Shown: piece by piece, positions 34,496 to 43,917 of the stretch
Layout: each line of letters starts with the position of its first letter
How positions within the stretch are numbered: position 1 is the stretch's first letter
Source: Gordonia sp. SL306
GTDB lineage: Bacteria > Actinomycetota > Actinomycetes > Mycobacteriales > Mycobacteriaceae
Assembly: GCF_026625785.1 (NCBI RefSeq)
Contig: NZ_CP113063.1
Coordinates: forward strand, 1,240,001-1,304,000
Direction of reading: 5' to 3'
DNA length: 64,000 nucleotides
Program-made: the position numbers and the translations under genes
Notes under the pieces: model-generated
The model's database searches: none
Told to the model about the DNA's origin: nothing
What the model saw: only the letters and a program-made list of their open reading frames with translations

Positions 34496-36616
34496 TCACC
34501 CACGGAGAATCGACGAGAGCACCGGACCGATTCTGCGCCAATCCAGCGATTGTCGAGCACCCACGGCGGCGCAACGGAAACCGCGATTGACCGCAGGATC
34601 ATCCATCTCCGTGAGCGCCTGGGCCAATGCAACGTGGTTCCGGGGCGGCACGACGAGGCCGATACCAAGAGATCGGACCGTCTCACCGAGCCCACCGACG
34701 TCGGACACGATCACCGGAACGCCGTGCTCGATCGCCAAGTGCAGCACTCCGCTCTGGGCTTCGAAGTCAGTGTACGGCAGCACAACCGCATTCGTGCGCG
34801 CCATGAGATCCGGAACCCGGTCGTGCTCGACGAACCCATCGATCCACTCGATTCGGCAGTCCCTGGCGACCCCAGCTTCGATTGCCTCACGCGTCGGATG
34901 TCCCGCTCTGCCGGCGATCGTCAGTGAGCACTCGCCCACATACTGTGTGAAGGCATCCACGAGCACCTCGACCCCTTTGTTTGCCCGGATTTCCCCGAAC
35001 AACAGGTAGGTCGGTGGCCCACTCCTTCGCACGCCAGTGAGCGAAGACGATGAAATACCATGCGGGACAACGGAGAGATGGCGAACACGATACCGCTCAC
35101 TGGCAACTCGACTGTTGCCTTCGGTGTGGACCAACACCGAGTCGGCCAACTGCAGCCCCTTTCCGGTGATCCATTCATCGACGACATCCAACCGCGATGC
35201 CGAATAATCGTGGCGCCGAATGTTATGCAGCCGCACTATCACTCGCTTTCCCAACAACTTCGACAAGACGACGATAAACGGCAAAGTGAAACGCTGGATC
35301 TCCTCCAGAAGAACGACGTCCACGTCGCGTGCACGCATCAAGAACCGGCTGAAGGCCACGTCGTGCCGTCGCCACGGCCGCGATCGCTCCCACACCCAGC
35401 GCCACGTCGATCCCAGGTCAGATCTCGGGATCTGCTTCGGGATCGCCACCGGTTGGTTGATCCGCTCGGAGACGAAGCGCACATCGAGGTCTGCTCGTCG
35501 GGGCCAGACGAAACGGATGTCGTCGTCGGTGTCGAGAACCCCGGTCAACGCGTTGAGGACGTACTCCGGGTGACCACCGCGGGCGGTGGGAGCGAAGACC
35601 GCCACAGTCGTGACCGCTCGTTCCCCGTCGTGTTCGCGCAACCCGTCATCGTATCGGCAGGAACGACCGATGGTCCACCGCGCAACCTTCTTCACAGCCG
35701 CTTCTCTTGTACCGTCGAGCAGACCGGCGATGGCAGCGCGAAGCTCCGCGATGCCCCCTCTAAGGCGGCGCTCACGCAGCGGTCTCAACAGCTGTCCGAC
35801 AGTGCGCTTTGCGCCGGCACCGACGAGCAGCGACGCCAATCCGACATGCGGAGCAAGAACCACGATCCGATTTCGGTTCATGTAGCGGTGATAGACGGCG
35901 CTGCGCCGCTCGCCGAAATCAGTCTGCGAGCCGCCTTCCTCATGCCACACGCGAGCGTGGGGCTGGACCACCAACGACACTCCGCGACTCTTCCAACGTA
36001 AGGCGAGGTCGACGTCCTCCCAGTACAGGAACAAGCCGTCGTCGAATGCCTCGGCACGCCATAGCCGCAGCGTCGTCGCCAGCACTGCACCACTCAGAAA
36101 ACCCGTCGTGTACGCATCGGTTTCGAACGGCGGCGGGACCTGACCGTAGCCCGAATGCGAGACCACGCCACGCCGTAGCTCGATGTCTCCTCCTGCGAAC
36201 CAGACCACCGGAGCCACCCGATCGCCCGTCACGATCACCGGTGAGACGACGCAGTCACCGGAGATCGAGTCGATCGCGTGCGCCAGTTCGCGAAGGCATC
36301 CGCGCTCTATCCGGGTATCCGGATTGAGGACGCACAGCACGGCATCGTCGTCGATTGCGCAGAGATACCGCAGGATCGCATTGTGCCCGCTGCCGAAGCC
36401 GACGTTGCGTGGACTCCTGATCAGTGTCAGCCTCTCGACACCCTCTGCGATCTCCGACAGTCTGCCCCACTCCGCGTCGTCGACACTGTTGTCGAGAACG
36501 GTCACCGATCTCGCACCATCTTCGATCAACTGGCGGACAAGCACTTTCAAGTATCCAGAAGTGAAGTAGTTCACTATCGCCACGTGTACCCCGGGCCCCG
36601 AGAATCGATCTGTCAT
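34496..36616 (-). CDS. Two-domain glycosyltransferase, GT2-GT4 fusion
   Basis: A 706-residue protein. The N-terminal part (about 1-320) is a rhamnosyltransferase-like GT2 domain: HVAIVNYFTSGYLKVLVRQL, SPRNVGFGSGHNAILRYL, VLNPDTRI and LFLYWEDVDLALRWKSRG. The C-terminal part (about 340-706) is a GT4 domain: YLLFGEIRANKGVEVLVDAF and the donor site YTDFEAQSGVLHLAIEHG. It should add two successive sugars of the repeat unit. The start ATG overlaps the stop of the lipoprotein gene (TGATG). It is the last cistron of the polysaccharide operon. Confidence 0.85.
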   Translation of the reverse strand: MTDRFSGPGVHVAIVNYFTSGYLKVLVRQLIEDGARSVTVLDNSVDDAEWGRLSEIAEGVERLTLIRSPRNVGFGSGHNAILRYLCAIDDDAVLCVLNPDTRIERGCLRELAHAIDSISGDCVVSPVIVTGDRVAPVVWFAGGDIELRRGVVSHSGYGQVPPPFETDAYTTGFLSGAVLATTLRLWRAEAFDDGLFLYWEDVDLALRWKSRGVSLVVQPHARVWHEEGGSQTDFGERRSAVYHRYMNRNRIVVLAPHVGLASLLVGAGAKRTVGQLLRPLRERRLRGGIAELRAAIAGLLDGTREAAVKKVARWTIGRSCRYDDGLREHDGERAVTTVAVFAPTARGGHPEYVLNALTGVLDTDDDIRFVWPRRADLDVRFVSERINQPVAIPKQIPRSDLGSTWRWVWERSRPWRRHDVAFSRFLMRARDVDVVLLEEIQRFTLPFIVVLSKLLGKRVIVRLHNIRRHDYSASRLDVVDEWITGKGLQLADSVLVHTEGNSRVASERYRVRHLSVVPHGISSSSLTGVRRSGPPTYLLFGEIRANKGVEVLVDAFTQYVGECSLTIAGRAGHPTREAIEAGVARDCRIEWIDGFVEHDRVPDLMARTNAVVLPYTDFEAQSGVLHLAIEHGVPVIVSDVGGLGETVRSLGIGLVVPPRNHVALAQALTEMDDPAVNRGFRCAAVGARQSLDWRRIGPVLSSILRG

Positions 36617-38259
36617 CACACACTCGGCTCGAATCTCCGCCATGCTGCCAGCATTCCGTTCTGCCGATCTCGGCCGGACTCTGCCATGAGTCCGTACTCA
36701 TCGTTGATCAAGCCCCATTGATAGACCCCATGGACACGTTCCGATGAGGTCGCGAGCCGCCCGATACTCCGGTAGACGGCAACCCGGTCCACGTCCTCAT
36801 CACGGCTCGCCCCCACCTCACCGAACACCAGCGGGATGTCCGTCGCGAGTTCGTACGGCGCGAGATAGTTGGTCCGGGAGCGAATGTGCGGTGGCCGATA
36901 GACGTGGATGTCAAAGAAGTCGATGACCTCGCGCCATCTACTCATCTCCGCTCTGTCAGTCAGCTTCTCGATCAGTTCCCCGGTGTGAACGTCGGATACC
37001 GACAGCGGTAGATCCGTCTCGTTCCTGATCGTCGCGGCCCACCGTGTGACATGCGCGAACACCACATTCTTCGCTATCTGCGGATAGATCACCGAGACCT
37101 CGTTGCAGAGTTCCACCGCCACCACGTTGTCGTAAGTGGACAGCTGCTTCGCGATCATGGTCACCAACGGCTCAACCTCGTCCAGGCGGTCCAACGGTGT
37201 GTGCCGGAGGTCGAGGAGACAGTAGTAGACAGACAGTCCTCGGCGCCGACAGTAGGCGGTGAACTGGTCGAGTCGTCGTCGATACGAGCCGGGGTCGACG
37301 GCACCGAACAGCATCGCACCGACATCTCCGACAATCCTGATCGTGCGCGATCCGGCCTCGACGGCGAGATCGATCGATTCGCGGACCCAGTCCCAATCCC
37401 AGCGGGTCCAGAAGTTCTGCCATGCCGAGCCGTCATCGATATCCGCGGCCCGTGGGATCACACAACTACCTTTGAGCCCCTTCGGAAGCGGGCCCGGCGA
37501 CCTGAGCCGCTTTCCGATCAACGGGATGATCCCTACACCCCATGTGGCGCCCAGCGAATCGAACTCTCGGCGCAGGGTCGTGCCCGAGACAGCATGGTCC
37601 CAGCAGCGGAGCTGTTGCAGCATCCCATCGAAGGACTTCTGACGACCTTTGGCTCCCAGCGTCAGCCGCCCGACGCCTCCGAAACCGACCTGGCCGGAAT
37701 AGGTTGCGACGTGCGCGCCGTTGAGAAACCCCTGAACGATCCGTGAAGAATCGAAGGTCATGGCGAAAACACAGGGCCGCAATGCGATCGATGTATCCTC
37801 CACCCGCATCAACTCGACCCCCCGGGACCAGATCGCGATCGAATCGATGTCCGCCAGCACCAGGTGGATGTCGACGTTCCGAGCATCGGTGAGGGTACAG
37901 ATCCTTCCAGTTCCGCCGCTGCGGGCGTCGACCACTACCAGGAGACTGAACTCCGTAAGGCCCGGTAGAACGTTCGCCACCATGGCGTCCGTGGACGAGA
38001 ATCGCCAACCCGCAGAGGACGGCTCGGGCAGTGTTGCCTGCCGGACCTGGGCCGGGCCGGGCACACCACTCCCGACCTGATTTCTTATCACCGCAAGCCC
38101 GTCGACGCGGTCGAATGAGGAACGCTTACCGTCGATGTCTAGGACACAGCCGGGACCCGTTGCCTCGGGATAGCTGCGGGGTGTCACCGTGCATCCGACA
38201 AACAGAGCAGGGGCTGCCACCGCGGCAAGTTTCAGGAGTCGACGCCTCGTGATCCTCAA
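36616..38259 (-). CDS. Lipoprotein with LamG-like and glycoside-hydrolase-like domains
   Basis: A 547-residue exported lipoprotein. The start (TTG at 38259, overlapping the TGA of the upstream gene) gives MRITRRRLLKLAAVAAPAL, a possible twin-arginine signal, followed by the lipobox FVGC. Residues about 40-250 resemble a concanavalin/LamG-like sugar-binding domain (SFDGMLQQLRCWDHAVS). Residues about 270-547 resemble a clan-A (GH5/GH39-like) hydrolase barrel. The candidate acid/base is in AVELCNEVSVIY and the candidate nucleophile in PLVFGEVGAS. It probably trims or binds the polysaccharide at the cell surface. The family is not certain. Confidence 0.78.
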   Translation of the reverse strand: MRITRRRLLKLAAVAAPALFVGCTVTPRSYPEATGPGCVLDIDGKRSSFDRVDGLAVIRNQVGSGVPGPAQVRQATLPEPSSAGWRFSSTDAMVANVLPGLTEFSLLVVVDARSGGTGRICTLTDARNVDIHLVLADIDSIAIWSRGVELMRVEDTSIALRPCVFAMTFDSSRIVQGFLNGAHVATYSGQVGFGGVGRLTLGAKGRQKSFDGMLQQLRCWDHAVSGTTLRREFDSLGATWGVGIIPLIGKRLRSPGPLPKGLKGSCVIPRAADIDDGSAWQNFWTRWDWDWVRESIDLAVEAGSRTIRIVGDVGAMLFGAVDPGSYRRRLDQFTAYCRRRGLSVYYCLLDLRHTPLDRLDEVEPLVTMIAKQLSTYDNVVAVELCNEVSVIYPQIAKNVVFAHVTRWAATIRNETDLPLSVSDVHTGELIEKLTDRAEMSRWREVIDFFDIHVYRPPHIRSRTNYLAPYELATDIPLVFGEVGASRDEDVDRVAVYRSIGRLATSSERVHGVYQWGLINDEYGLMAESGRDRQNGMLAAWRRFEPSV

Positions 38260-39773
38260 TGCACTGCCCTCGTCAGGATGTCGTCCGGCGTCACCGCAGC
38301 ATCCTGCTTCATGACATCGCCGCGGCATGCTGCTCTGGCGATCGCATAACCCAGGAGGCAGCCGAACACGATCGAGCCCCCGTGATCGTTCGGCATCGGC
38401 GCGACGGCGATGACGGCCGCCAGGCCCGCCGTCGTCCCGGCGACAGCAATGCTCGGACCGTCTCGCCAGTTCCGGAGGATCACCGGTAGCACACAGGTGG
38501 CCAGCACTCCGAGGAACGCGACAAGTCCCAGGACTCCGGCCTTGGTCCTGATCCACCCGTAGTAGTTGTGGGCATACAATTGACCCGCACCTGCCGCGAA
38601 CTCCTCGGGCGCACCCGTCGCCGGTTTGTACCTGAGGCCGAGTCCGTTTCCAAGAATCTCCTTATCTCCGACGCTTTCCGCGAGGTAGTGGTTCTCCAGA
38701 CGCCGGTCCTGGGTTGATGAGTCGACCGTCCTCGTCGACTCATCAAGGCCGGAGATCACCCTGTTGGAGTAGCCGGAAACCTGGCTCTGCGCCCACTCAT
38801 GCGCGCCCATGCTGCTCGCACCGACGAACGCGAGCCCAAGCGCCACGGCCAGCACCCCAAGAGCAACAGCTATGCGGACTATGATCCGCAGGAGCATTCC
38901 GTTCACCACGGCTGTCACAATCAGAAACGCGAGCATTACCCCCACGCCCAGAAACGCATTTCGCGAGAAGCTGAGGAAGTCCACTATCAGCGCGGGTATC
39001 AGAAGGACGACAATCATTTTCGTTCTACCGACACCGACCAGCAGCAACGCTACGGCGATCAAGGTAACCGCGAGCGCCAGCGGGGTCGTCGATGTGAGCA
39101 GCCGATGCGCATCTGATCCACCCGCCACCAGGCGACCCGTGGTCGTATACAGCTGTGCCGCTTCCTCTCGGCCGGACAGCGCGAGACCGGTGACCGACGA
39201 CACGAGCATCAGGAGTGCGGACCCCGACAACGTGAAGAAGAGCGCGGGAACGTGCCGAGCGACATCGCCGAGGGAGACGATGACCGCGGCAACGAACACT
39301 GCTCCGACCATCGCCACCACCGGCCGCATGTCGTACTGCACATCGCGAATCGGATAGCCTGCCACCAGTCCGTGTGCAACTGCAATCATCACCGACACAA
39401 TGAATACACCGAGCGCAATTGCGACCGGGGAATGCAACATTCGTCTACCGACCGGTTTCGCCTGTCGTAGCCGCACGCCCGCGTAGACAACCGCGGCGAG
39501 CAGGACGACCTCGTGGAAGTAGACGAACAGTCCGCCCACACGGACGCCGTCTGGCACCGATGCCGGCACCGTCATGAACGTGATGACGATGACCGCGTCC
39601 ACAAGCAAGGCAGGCCGACGCCATACACAGGCCACCAGCGCGACGCCACCAGCGACGGCCACCGCGCTTTCGAAACGGCCGGCACCGAGAAGCACGACCA
39701 CTGCCAGCATCGCACCACCACCGGCGAGGGCGACCCATCGCAGGCCCCCGGATGCCGGCGGGACGAAGTTCAT
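38256..39773 (-). CDS. O-antigen ligase/polymerase-like membrane protein (Wzy-type)
   Basis: A 505-residue protein with about 12 hydrophobic segments and one large exposed loop near residues 315-400 containing YSNRVISGLDESTRTVDS and the ligase-like LYAHNYYGWIRTKAGVLG. This is the layout of the O-antigen ligase/polymerase family (WaaL/Wzy). With a Wzx flippase and Wzz-like protein in the same operon, the polymerase role is the more likely. The ATG overlaps the upstream gene as ATGA. Confidence 0.85.
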   Translation of the reverse strand: MNFVPPASGGLRWVALAGGGAMLAVVVLLGAGRFESAVAVAGGVALVACVWRRPALLVDAVIVITFMTVPASVPDGVRVGGLFVYFHEVVLLAAVVYAGVRLRQAKPVGRRMLHSPVAIALGVFIVSVMIAVAHGLVAGYPIRDVQYDMRPVVAMVGAVFVAAVIVSLGDVARHVPALFFTLSGSALLMLVSSVTGLALSGREEAAQLYTTTGRLVAGGSDAHRLLTSTTPLALAVTLIAVALLLVGVGRTKMIVVLLIPALIVDFLSFSRNAFLGVGVMLAFLIVTAVVNGMLLRIIVRIAVALGVLAVALGLAFVGASSMGAHEWAQSQVSGYSNRVISGLDESTRTVDSSTQDRRLENHYLAESVGDKEILGNGLGLRYKPATGAPEEFAAGAGQLYAHNYYGWIRTKAGVLGLVAFLGVLATCVLPVILRNWRDGPSIAVAGTTAGLAAVIAVAPMPNDHGGSIVFGCLLGYAIARAACRGDVMKQDAAVTPDDILTRAVH

Positions 39774-41518
39774 GCCGGTGCCAAGACGTCGTCGACGAGA
39801 GTCAGCCACCGGTTGGCAACGGCCGGCTCCGAAAGACGTTCCCGTACCACCTGCACGGCCACGTCGAGTGCACTCCTGGTGTTCACGTCGTCGAGGGCGA
39901 GGACCGATTCCGCAAGACCGCGCGCGTCGCCCACCTCGAACGCGAGCGCCGCGCCGGGTTCGACAAGAAAGCCGTGCGCAGGAATCCGACTGACCACCAG
40001 TGGAACCGAGCTGGCGATACCCTCGAGCAGGACCATCGGCATCGCCTCCCATCGGGACGGCAATATCAACGCGGACGCGCGTGTCATCATCGTCCTGACC
40101 TCAGCGTTCGGTATCGGTCCCGCGAACACCACCCGGTCACCGAGACCGGCAGAACCAACCTGGGATTTGAGGACGCCCATCAGCGGCCCCTCACCCACCA
40201 GGGTCAGGGTGCGTTCCGGCAGGAAGCGCATGGCATCGACTGCGGTACATATCGATTTCTCGGCGGAGTGCCGCGCCACGATCAGCAGGTCTACCTCACG
40301 ACGAGGGCGGTCGTCGATGTTCGCGGCCAGCGGCACCGGGTTCTCGATGACGACCCCTTTTCCGGCGGCGGGGCGAACCGATGGGGAAACGAAGACCTCT
40401 TCGTCGATGAGCGACATCCGCTTACCGGCCGAGTACATGCCCGCGGCCAGTCGCGGATAGCGATCGATCGGCCAATGATGAACAGCTACCACCTTCGGGC
40501 GATGAGCTCGACGTAGCGACATCGACATCAGGACCACCGCAGCGATGGCGTAGTGGGTGTGAGCGATCACCACGTCGCGCCCACGCATCAGGTCACGGAG
40601 TTTGCCCAACATCGTCGCGAGAGTGCGCGGTGTCGCGGGGCGGGTGTCGGCAAGGCACCGGGAATCCGCGAACAGGTCACTTCCCGACTTGTTGTACAGG
40701 AAGTACGATGGCAATCCGGCGTTCCCGGACACATGATGCTCGATCCACCACGACAGAGTCTGTGCGCCGGCTCTTTCCAGCTGAGTGACGATTTGCACCA
40801 CATCCGGTTCAGCGAGCTGGTCGCGTTTGACGAAGAATCGCTTTTCGTCCTGTACTCGTAGCCCGGACATCTCGAGTCGCGCGGCCACATGGCGGAGCCG
40901 CACGGCAGCGACAAACGGCTCGACAGTGTAGCGCCGCGCCAGGCGACGCGGCTCGTGGCACAACCTCCACAACCAGCCGAGCCGCAATATATGCACCATC
41001 GGAGGAAAGTAGTTCTCCGCGTGGGCAAGTTGGTCGAGCCAACCTCCGGCCGTGAAGATCTCGACGCCGACAAGATCTTCTCGCAGCCTGATCGCAATCC
41101 GATCCTGCAATGGCGATCCCATGCCGAGAACGATCACGGTCGCGCCGGAAGCTCGGAGCCTCTGCACGAGTCGGGTGTGGTCAGCAATCCCGTCGAATCC
41201 ATCGATTGCGAGAACCGCACCGGGGAACCGCTGTGCTGCCGACACTGCGGTGCCGGCTTCTCCACCGACGAAAGCCATTGTCCGACCTGAACGATGACAT
41301 TCTCTGAGGATCGCGGGGAGGTTCAGGTCCGCCGAGGACCGCGTGATCGACGAGCCTTGAAGGCTCAGCATCAGCTGCAGGAACGTGCCGTCGACCCCAA
41401 CCTTGTCGGCCTGCGCCACTGCCTCCCAGTCGGCCTCCAGCGCGCTATGATGGTTCAGCCACGTCGTCACCCGCGACACCTCGCCCGACACGTCTGGCAC
41501 AGAAGCCTCACTGGTCAT
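39770..41518 (-). CDS. Two-domain glycosyltransferase, GT26 (WecG/TagA/CpsF)-GT4 fusion
   Basis: A 582-residue protein. The first 200 residues match the WecG/TagA/CpsF family (GT26): VGVDGTFLQLMLSLQG, AFVGGEAGTAVSAAQRFPG, VLGMGSPLQDRIAIRLRED and LRLGWLWRLCHEPRRLARRY. Residues about 210-582 are a GT4 domain with LIVARHSAEKSICTAVDAM, VGEGPLMGVL and the donor site PSRWEAMPMVLLEGIASS. GT26 enzymes normally add the second sugar to an undecaprenyl-linked one, so this protein may do that step and the next. The ATG overlaps the wzz-like stop as ATGA. Confidence 0.85.
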   Translation of the reverse strand: MTSEASVPDVSGEVSRVTTWLNHHSALEADWEAVAQADKVGVDGTFLQLMLSLQGSSITRSSADLNLPAILRECHRSGRTMAFVGGEAGTAVSAAQRFPGAVLAIDGFDGIADHTRLVQRLRASGATVIVLGMGSPLQDRIAIRLREDLVGVEIFTAGGWLDQLAHAENYFPPMVHILRLGWLWRLCHEPRRLARRYTVEPFVAAVRLRHVAARLEMSGLRVQDEKRFFVKRDQLAEPDVVQIVTQLERAGAQTLSWWIEHHVSGNAGLPSYFLYNKSGSDLFADSRCLADTRPATPRTLATMLGKLRDLMRGRDVVIAHTHYAIAAVVLMSMSLRRAHRPKVVAVHHWPIDRYPRLAAGMYSAGKRMSLIDEEVFVSPSVRPAAGKGVVIENPVPLAANIDDRPRREVDLLIVARHSAEKSICTAVDAMRFLPERTLTLVGEGPLMGVLKSQVGSAGLGDRVVFAGPIPNAEVRTMMTRASALILPSRWEAMPMVLLEGIASSVPLVVSRIPAHGFLVEPGAALAFEVGDARGLAESVLALDDVNTRSALDVAVQVVRERLSEPAVANRWLTLVDDVLAPA

Positions 41519-42276
41519 GACCGCGGCACCTCCTCCTCGACGGGCGACTGCCCACTCGGCCAGGAATGACCGTTCAGTTCAGCCGTTTCCGACACGGGGG
41601 CTTCGACATCATCTTCAACGGGCACAGCATCGCCATCACCGTGCTCAGGCGTCCTGTTCCGGACAAGACGCTCGACGCGACCCCAGGCGACGACGACACC
41701 GGCGGCCAGGAGCAAGCCGGCAAGTAGTCCGATGGCGAGGTTGCGGCCAGAACGCGGGGAGGACGGACCCTGCGGTGTCAGCGGTTCCTGCAGTATTCGC
41801 AGTGCGACGATCGGCCCGCCACCATCATCGGGTGAATCTCCCCATCGCGCGGCTTCGACTACCTGCTGGCACACCTCCCGGCTCAACCGGACAGCTTCGG
41901 TGGGTGTGGCAGCGGTCACGCCAACGCTCATCGCCACCGACTGTGGTTGCGTCTCAACACTGATACGGGACTGCAGATCGGCCACACTGAGATCCAGCCC
42001 CAGAGACGCTATGGCCTTCTCCGAGACACGGTCACTCGTTGCCAAGTCGCGATAGGAGACCACACGATCCTGTGCCATCAAGGAGCCTTGGTAGGATTCT
42101 CCCGGCGTTCCGCTCGTAGCGGGCGAAACGTACAACGAACAAGCAGCGGTGTATTCGCGTGGCATTGTCGAGTTCCCCAGGACGGCCGCGCCCACGCACA
42201 GTGCGCATACCGCAGCCGCCACAATCCATTTGAGACTTCGGTTCCGCAGCACGCGGCGTAGGTCACCGGTATTCAT
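41515..42276 (-). CDS. Wzz-like chain-length determinant protein
   Basis: A 253-residue membrane protein with two transmembrane helices (about 16-35 and 178-200) around an extracytoplasmic part, the layout of Wzz/polysaccharide co-polymerases. The exposed part contains YTAACSLYVSP and QSRISVETQPQSVAMSVGV, and GPSSPRSGRNLAIGLLAG leads into the second helix as in Wzz. The cytoplasmic tail is Glu-rich and has no tyrosine kinase domain. It lies between the flippase and the GT26-GT4 gene, overlapping the latter. It should set polymer length. Confidence 0.82.
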   Translation of the reverse strand: MNTGDLRRVLRNRSLKWIVAAAVCALCVGAAVLGNSTMPREYTAACSLYVSPATSGTPGESYQGSLMAQDRVVSYRDLATSDRVSEKAIASLGLDLSVADLQSRISVETQPQSVAMSVGVTAATPTEAVRLSREVCQQVVEAARWGDSPDDGGGPIVALRILQEPLTPQGPSSPRSGRNLAIGLLAGLLLAAGVVVAWGRVERLVRNRTPEHGDGDAVPVEDDVEAPVSETAELNGHSWPSGQSPVEEEVPRS

Positions 42277-42360
42277 GGTGGTCCTCCTTGTATGGTGTCG
42301 CTTCGTCGGGCGCGACCTCAGCGCGCTCGATCACGTAAAGTTGGACTGTCACTTGCGTTG

Positions 42361-43911
42361 TCAATCCGACCTCCTGCCCCAGACACGCGGGAGGGTGTTC
42401 AGCAGACCGGCGATGCCCACATAGATCGTGGTGAACAGGACTGCAGACAACAGGAACGGGAGGATGGCCGCTTCTCGGGTGCTCGGATCCGCCACGATGC
42501 CGATCGGCATAGACACGACGAGCGCCGCAGCCGCGGCCGCGTAACCAGGAAGAACATTCACCAGATAACTACGGATCGGAACACCCAGCGCGAGGTGTAC
42601 CAACACCACACCCACCGCGACGCCCAGAACCACTGCCATCGCGGCCGCGGCAACGACGCCGACGTAACCGAACAGCAGTCCTGCCGGAATCGCCAGAGCC
42701 AGCGCCAGTACGCAGGAGGCGACAGCCGACCAGATGAGCATTCGCATCCGGTTGATCGCCAGCGTCGCGGCCGTACTGACCCCGGTCGCGACGTTGAATG
42801 TCAGTGCCACGGAGAGCAGGATGGCCGCGCACAGCACCTCGTCGTTGGGTTCCCCCAACCAGAGCGGAATGGCACTGAATGACGTCGCCACCAGAAGGAA
42901 GGGCGCGAAGATCGATACACCACAGTTCAATCGGACCAGGGGTAGGTATGCGTCCCGGACCGCGCCGTCCCCGCCGTCGGCAAACCTGCGGGTCATGTGC
43001 GTTGTCAGAGCGACTGATGCGATCGATCCGAACGCCCGCGCGCCCAGGGCCAGACGGCTGCCCAGGTCATACGCGCCGGCCGCCGCCGGGCCTATGACGA
43101 TCCCGAGAATGATTTTGGGAGACTGGAACAGGACGATGTCACCGACTCCGAGGACCTGCCCTTTCAACCCGAAAGCGATGACATCGCGGGTGATTGCGAG
43201 CGTGGGCCTCCCGACGGGAAACTCGCGTTCGTCGACCACGACGGCGACGACGACCAACACCAGGCCGATGACTCCGCCGATTGCGCTGGCAATCGCAAAA
43301 GTGCTGAGCTCAGGACCCACGACCAACCCGATGACTCCGCCTACCGCGACCAAGCCCGTCTGGACAGCCAGCCCCACATTCCCTGCGATCATTCGTCCGC
43401 GCCCGAAGGCAGCCGCGGCGACCACGCGCGCCAGCATCCCCGTCACGAGGATGACGGCCGTGGCGCACAGCAGTGTTCGCGCCAGCCCGACCGATCCGGT
43501 GTGCAGCGATCCCTCGAACACGAACGCAACGGCGCTTCCGACCGCGATCAGGATGCAGCCGAGCGCGATGGTGATCGCCAGCGCAACCCCGAGGACCGCA
43601 CGTTCCGCAGGACGCTCACCTCTCGCATGATGTAGCGCTACAAACCTTGTCACCGAGCGTGATACACCAAGGTCGAACAACGCTGCGTACTGAGCCAAGG
43701 CGCCCGTCACGGACCAGATGCCGTAGTCGTGCATACCGAGCGTGAGCACGATGAAGGGCGTGACCAACAGGTTGAGGCCGTAGCCCGCCACCAACGGAAG
43801 CATCTGGGCTGCAGTGCCCGTTCGAAGGGAATGTTGCTGTGCCGGCGGATGCTCTGGCGCGCTGGATCTGCCGCCATCCGATACGGCTAGTGACCGAACC
43901 ACCTGCCTCAA
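42361..43911 (-). CDS. Wzx-type polysaccharide flippase
   Basis: A 516-residue membrane protein with about 14 hydrophobic segments, of the MATE/oligosaccharide-flippase superfamily. The N-terminal conserved region is QMLPLVAGYGLNLLVTPFIV, then MHDYGIWSVTGALAQYAALFDLGVSRSV; such YGIW..DLG motifs are typical of Wzx. It should move the undecaprenyl-linked repeat unit across the cytoplasmic membrane. The upstream oxygenase gene ends six bases before its start. An 84-base gap separates it from the Wzz-like gene, the largest break within the operon. Confidence 0.88.
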   Translation of the reverse strand: MRQVVRSLAVSDGGRSSAPEHPPAQQHSLRTGTAAQMLPLVAGYGLNLLVTPFIVLTLGMHDYGIWSVTGALAQYAALFDLGVSRSVTRFVALHHARGERPAERAVLGVALAITIALGCILIAVGSAVAFVFEGSLHTGSVGLARTLLCATAVILVTGMLARVVAAAAFGRGRMIAGNVGLAVQTGLVAVGGVIGLVVGPELSTFAIASAIGGVIGLVLVVVAVVVDEREFPVGRPTLAITRDVIAFGLKGQVLGVGDIVLFQSPKIILGIVIGPAAAGAYDLGSRLALGARAFGSIASVALTTHMTRRFADGGDGAVRDAYLPLVRLNCGVSIFAPFLLVATSFSAIPLWLGEPNDEVLCAAILLSVALTFNVATGVSTAATLAINRMRMLIWSAVASCVLALALAIPAGLLFGYVGVVAAAAMAVVLGVAVGVVLVHLALGVPIRSYLVNVLPGYAAAAAALVVSMPIGIVADPSTREAAILPFLLSAVLFTTIYVGIAGLLNTLPRVWGRRSD

Positions 43912-43917
43912 CTCTCG

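Noticed and set aside
34353..34927. Short frames opposite the 3' ends of the GT2 and GT2-GT4 genes
   Set aside because: Antisense shadows with Arg/Ser/Pro-rich composition.
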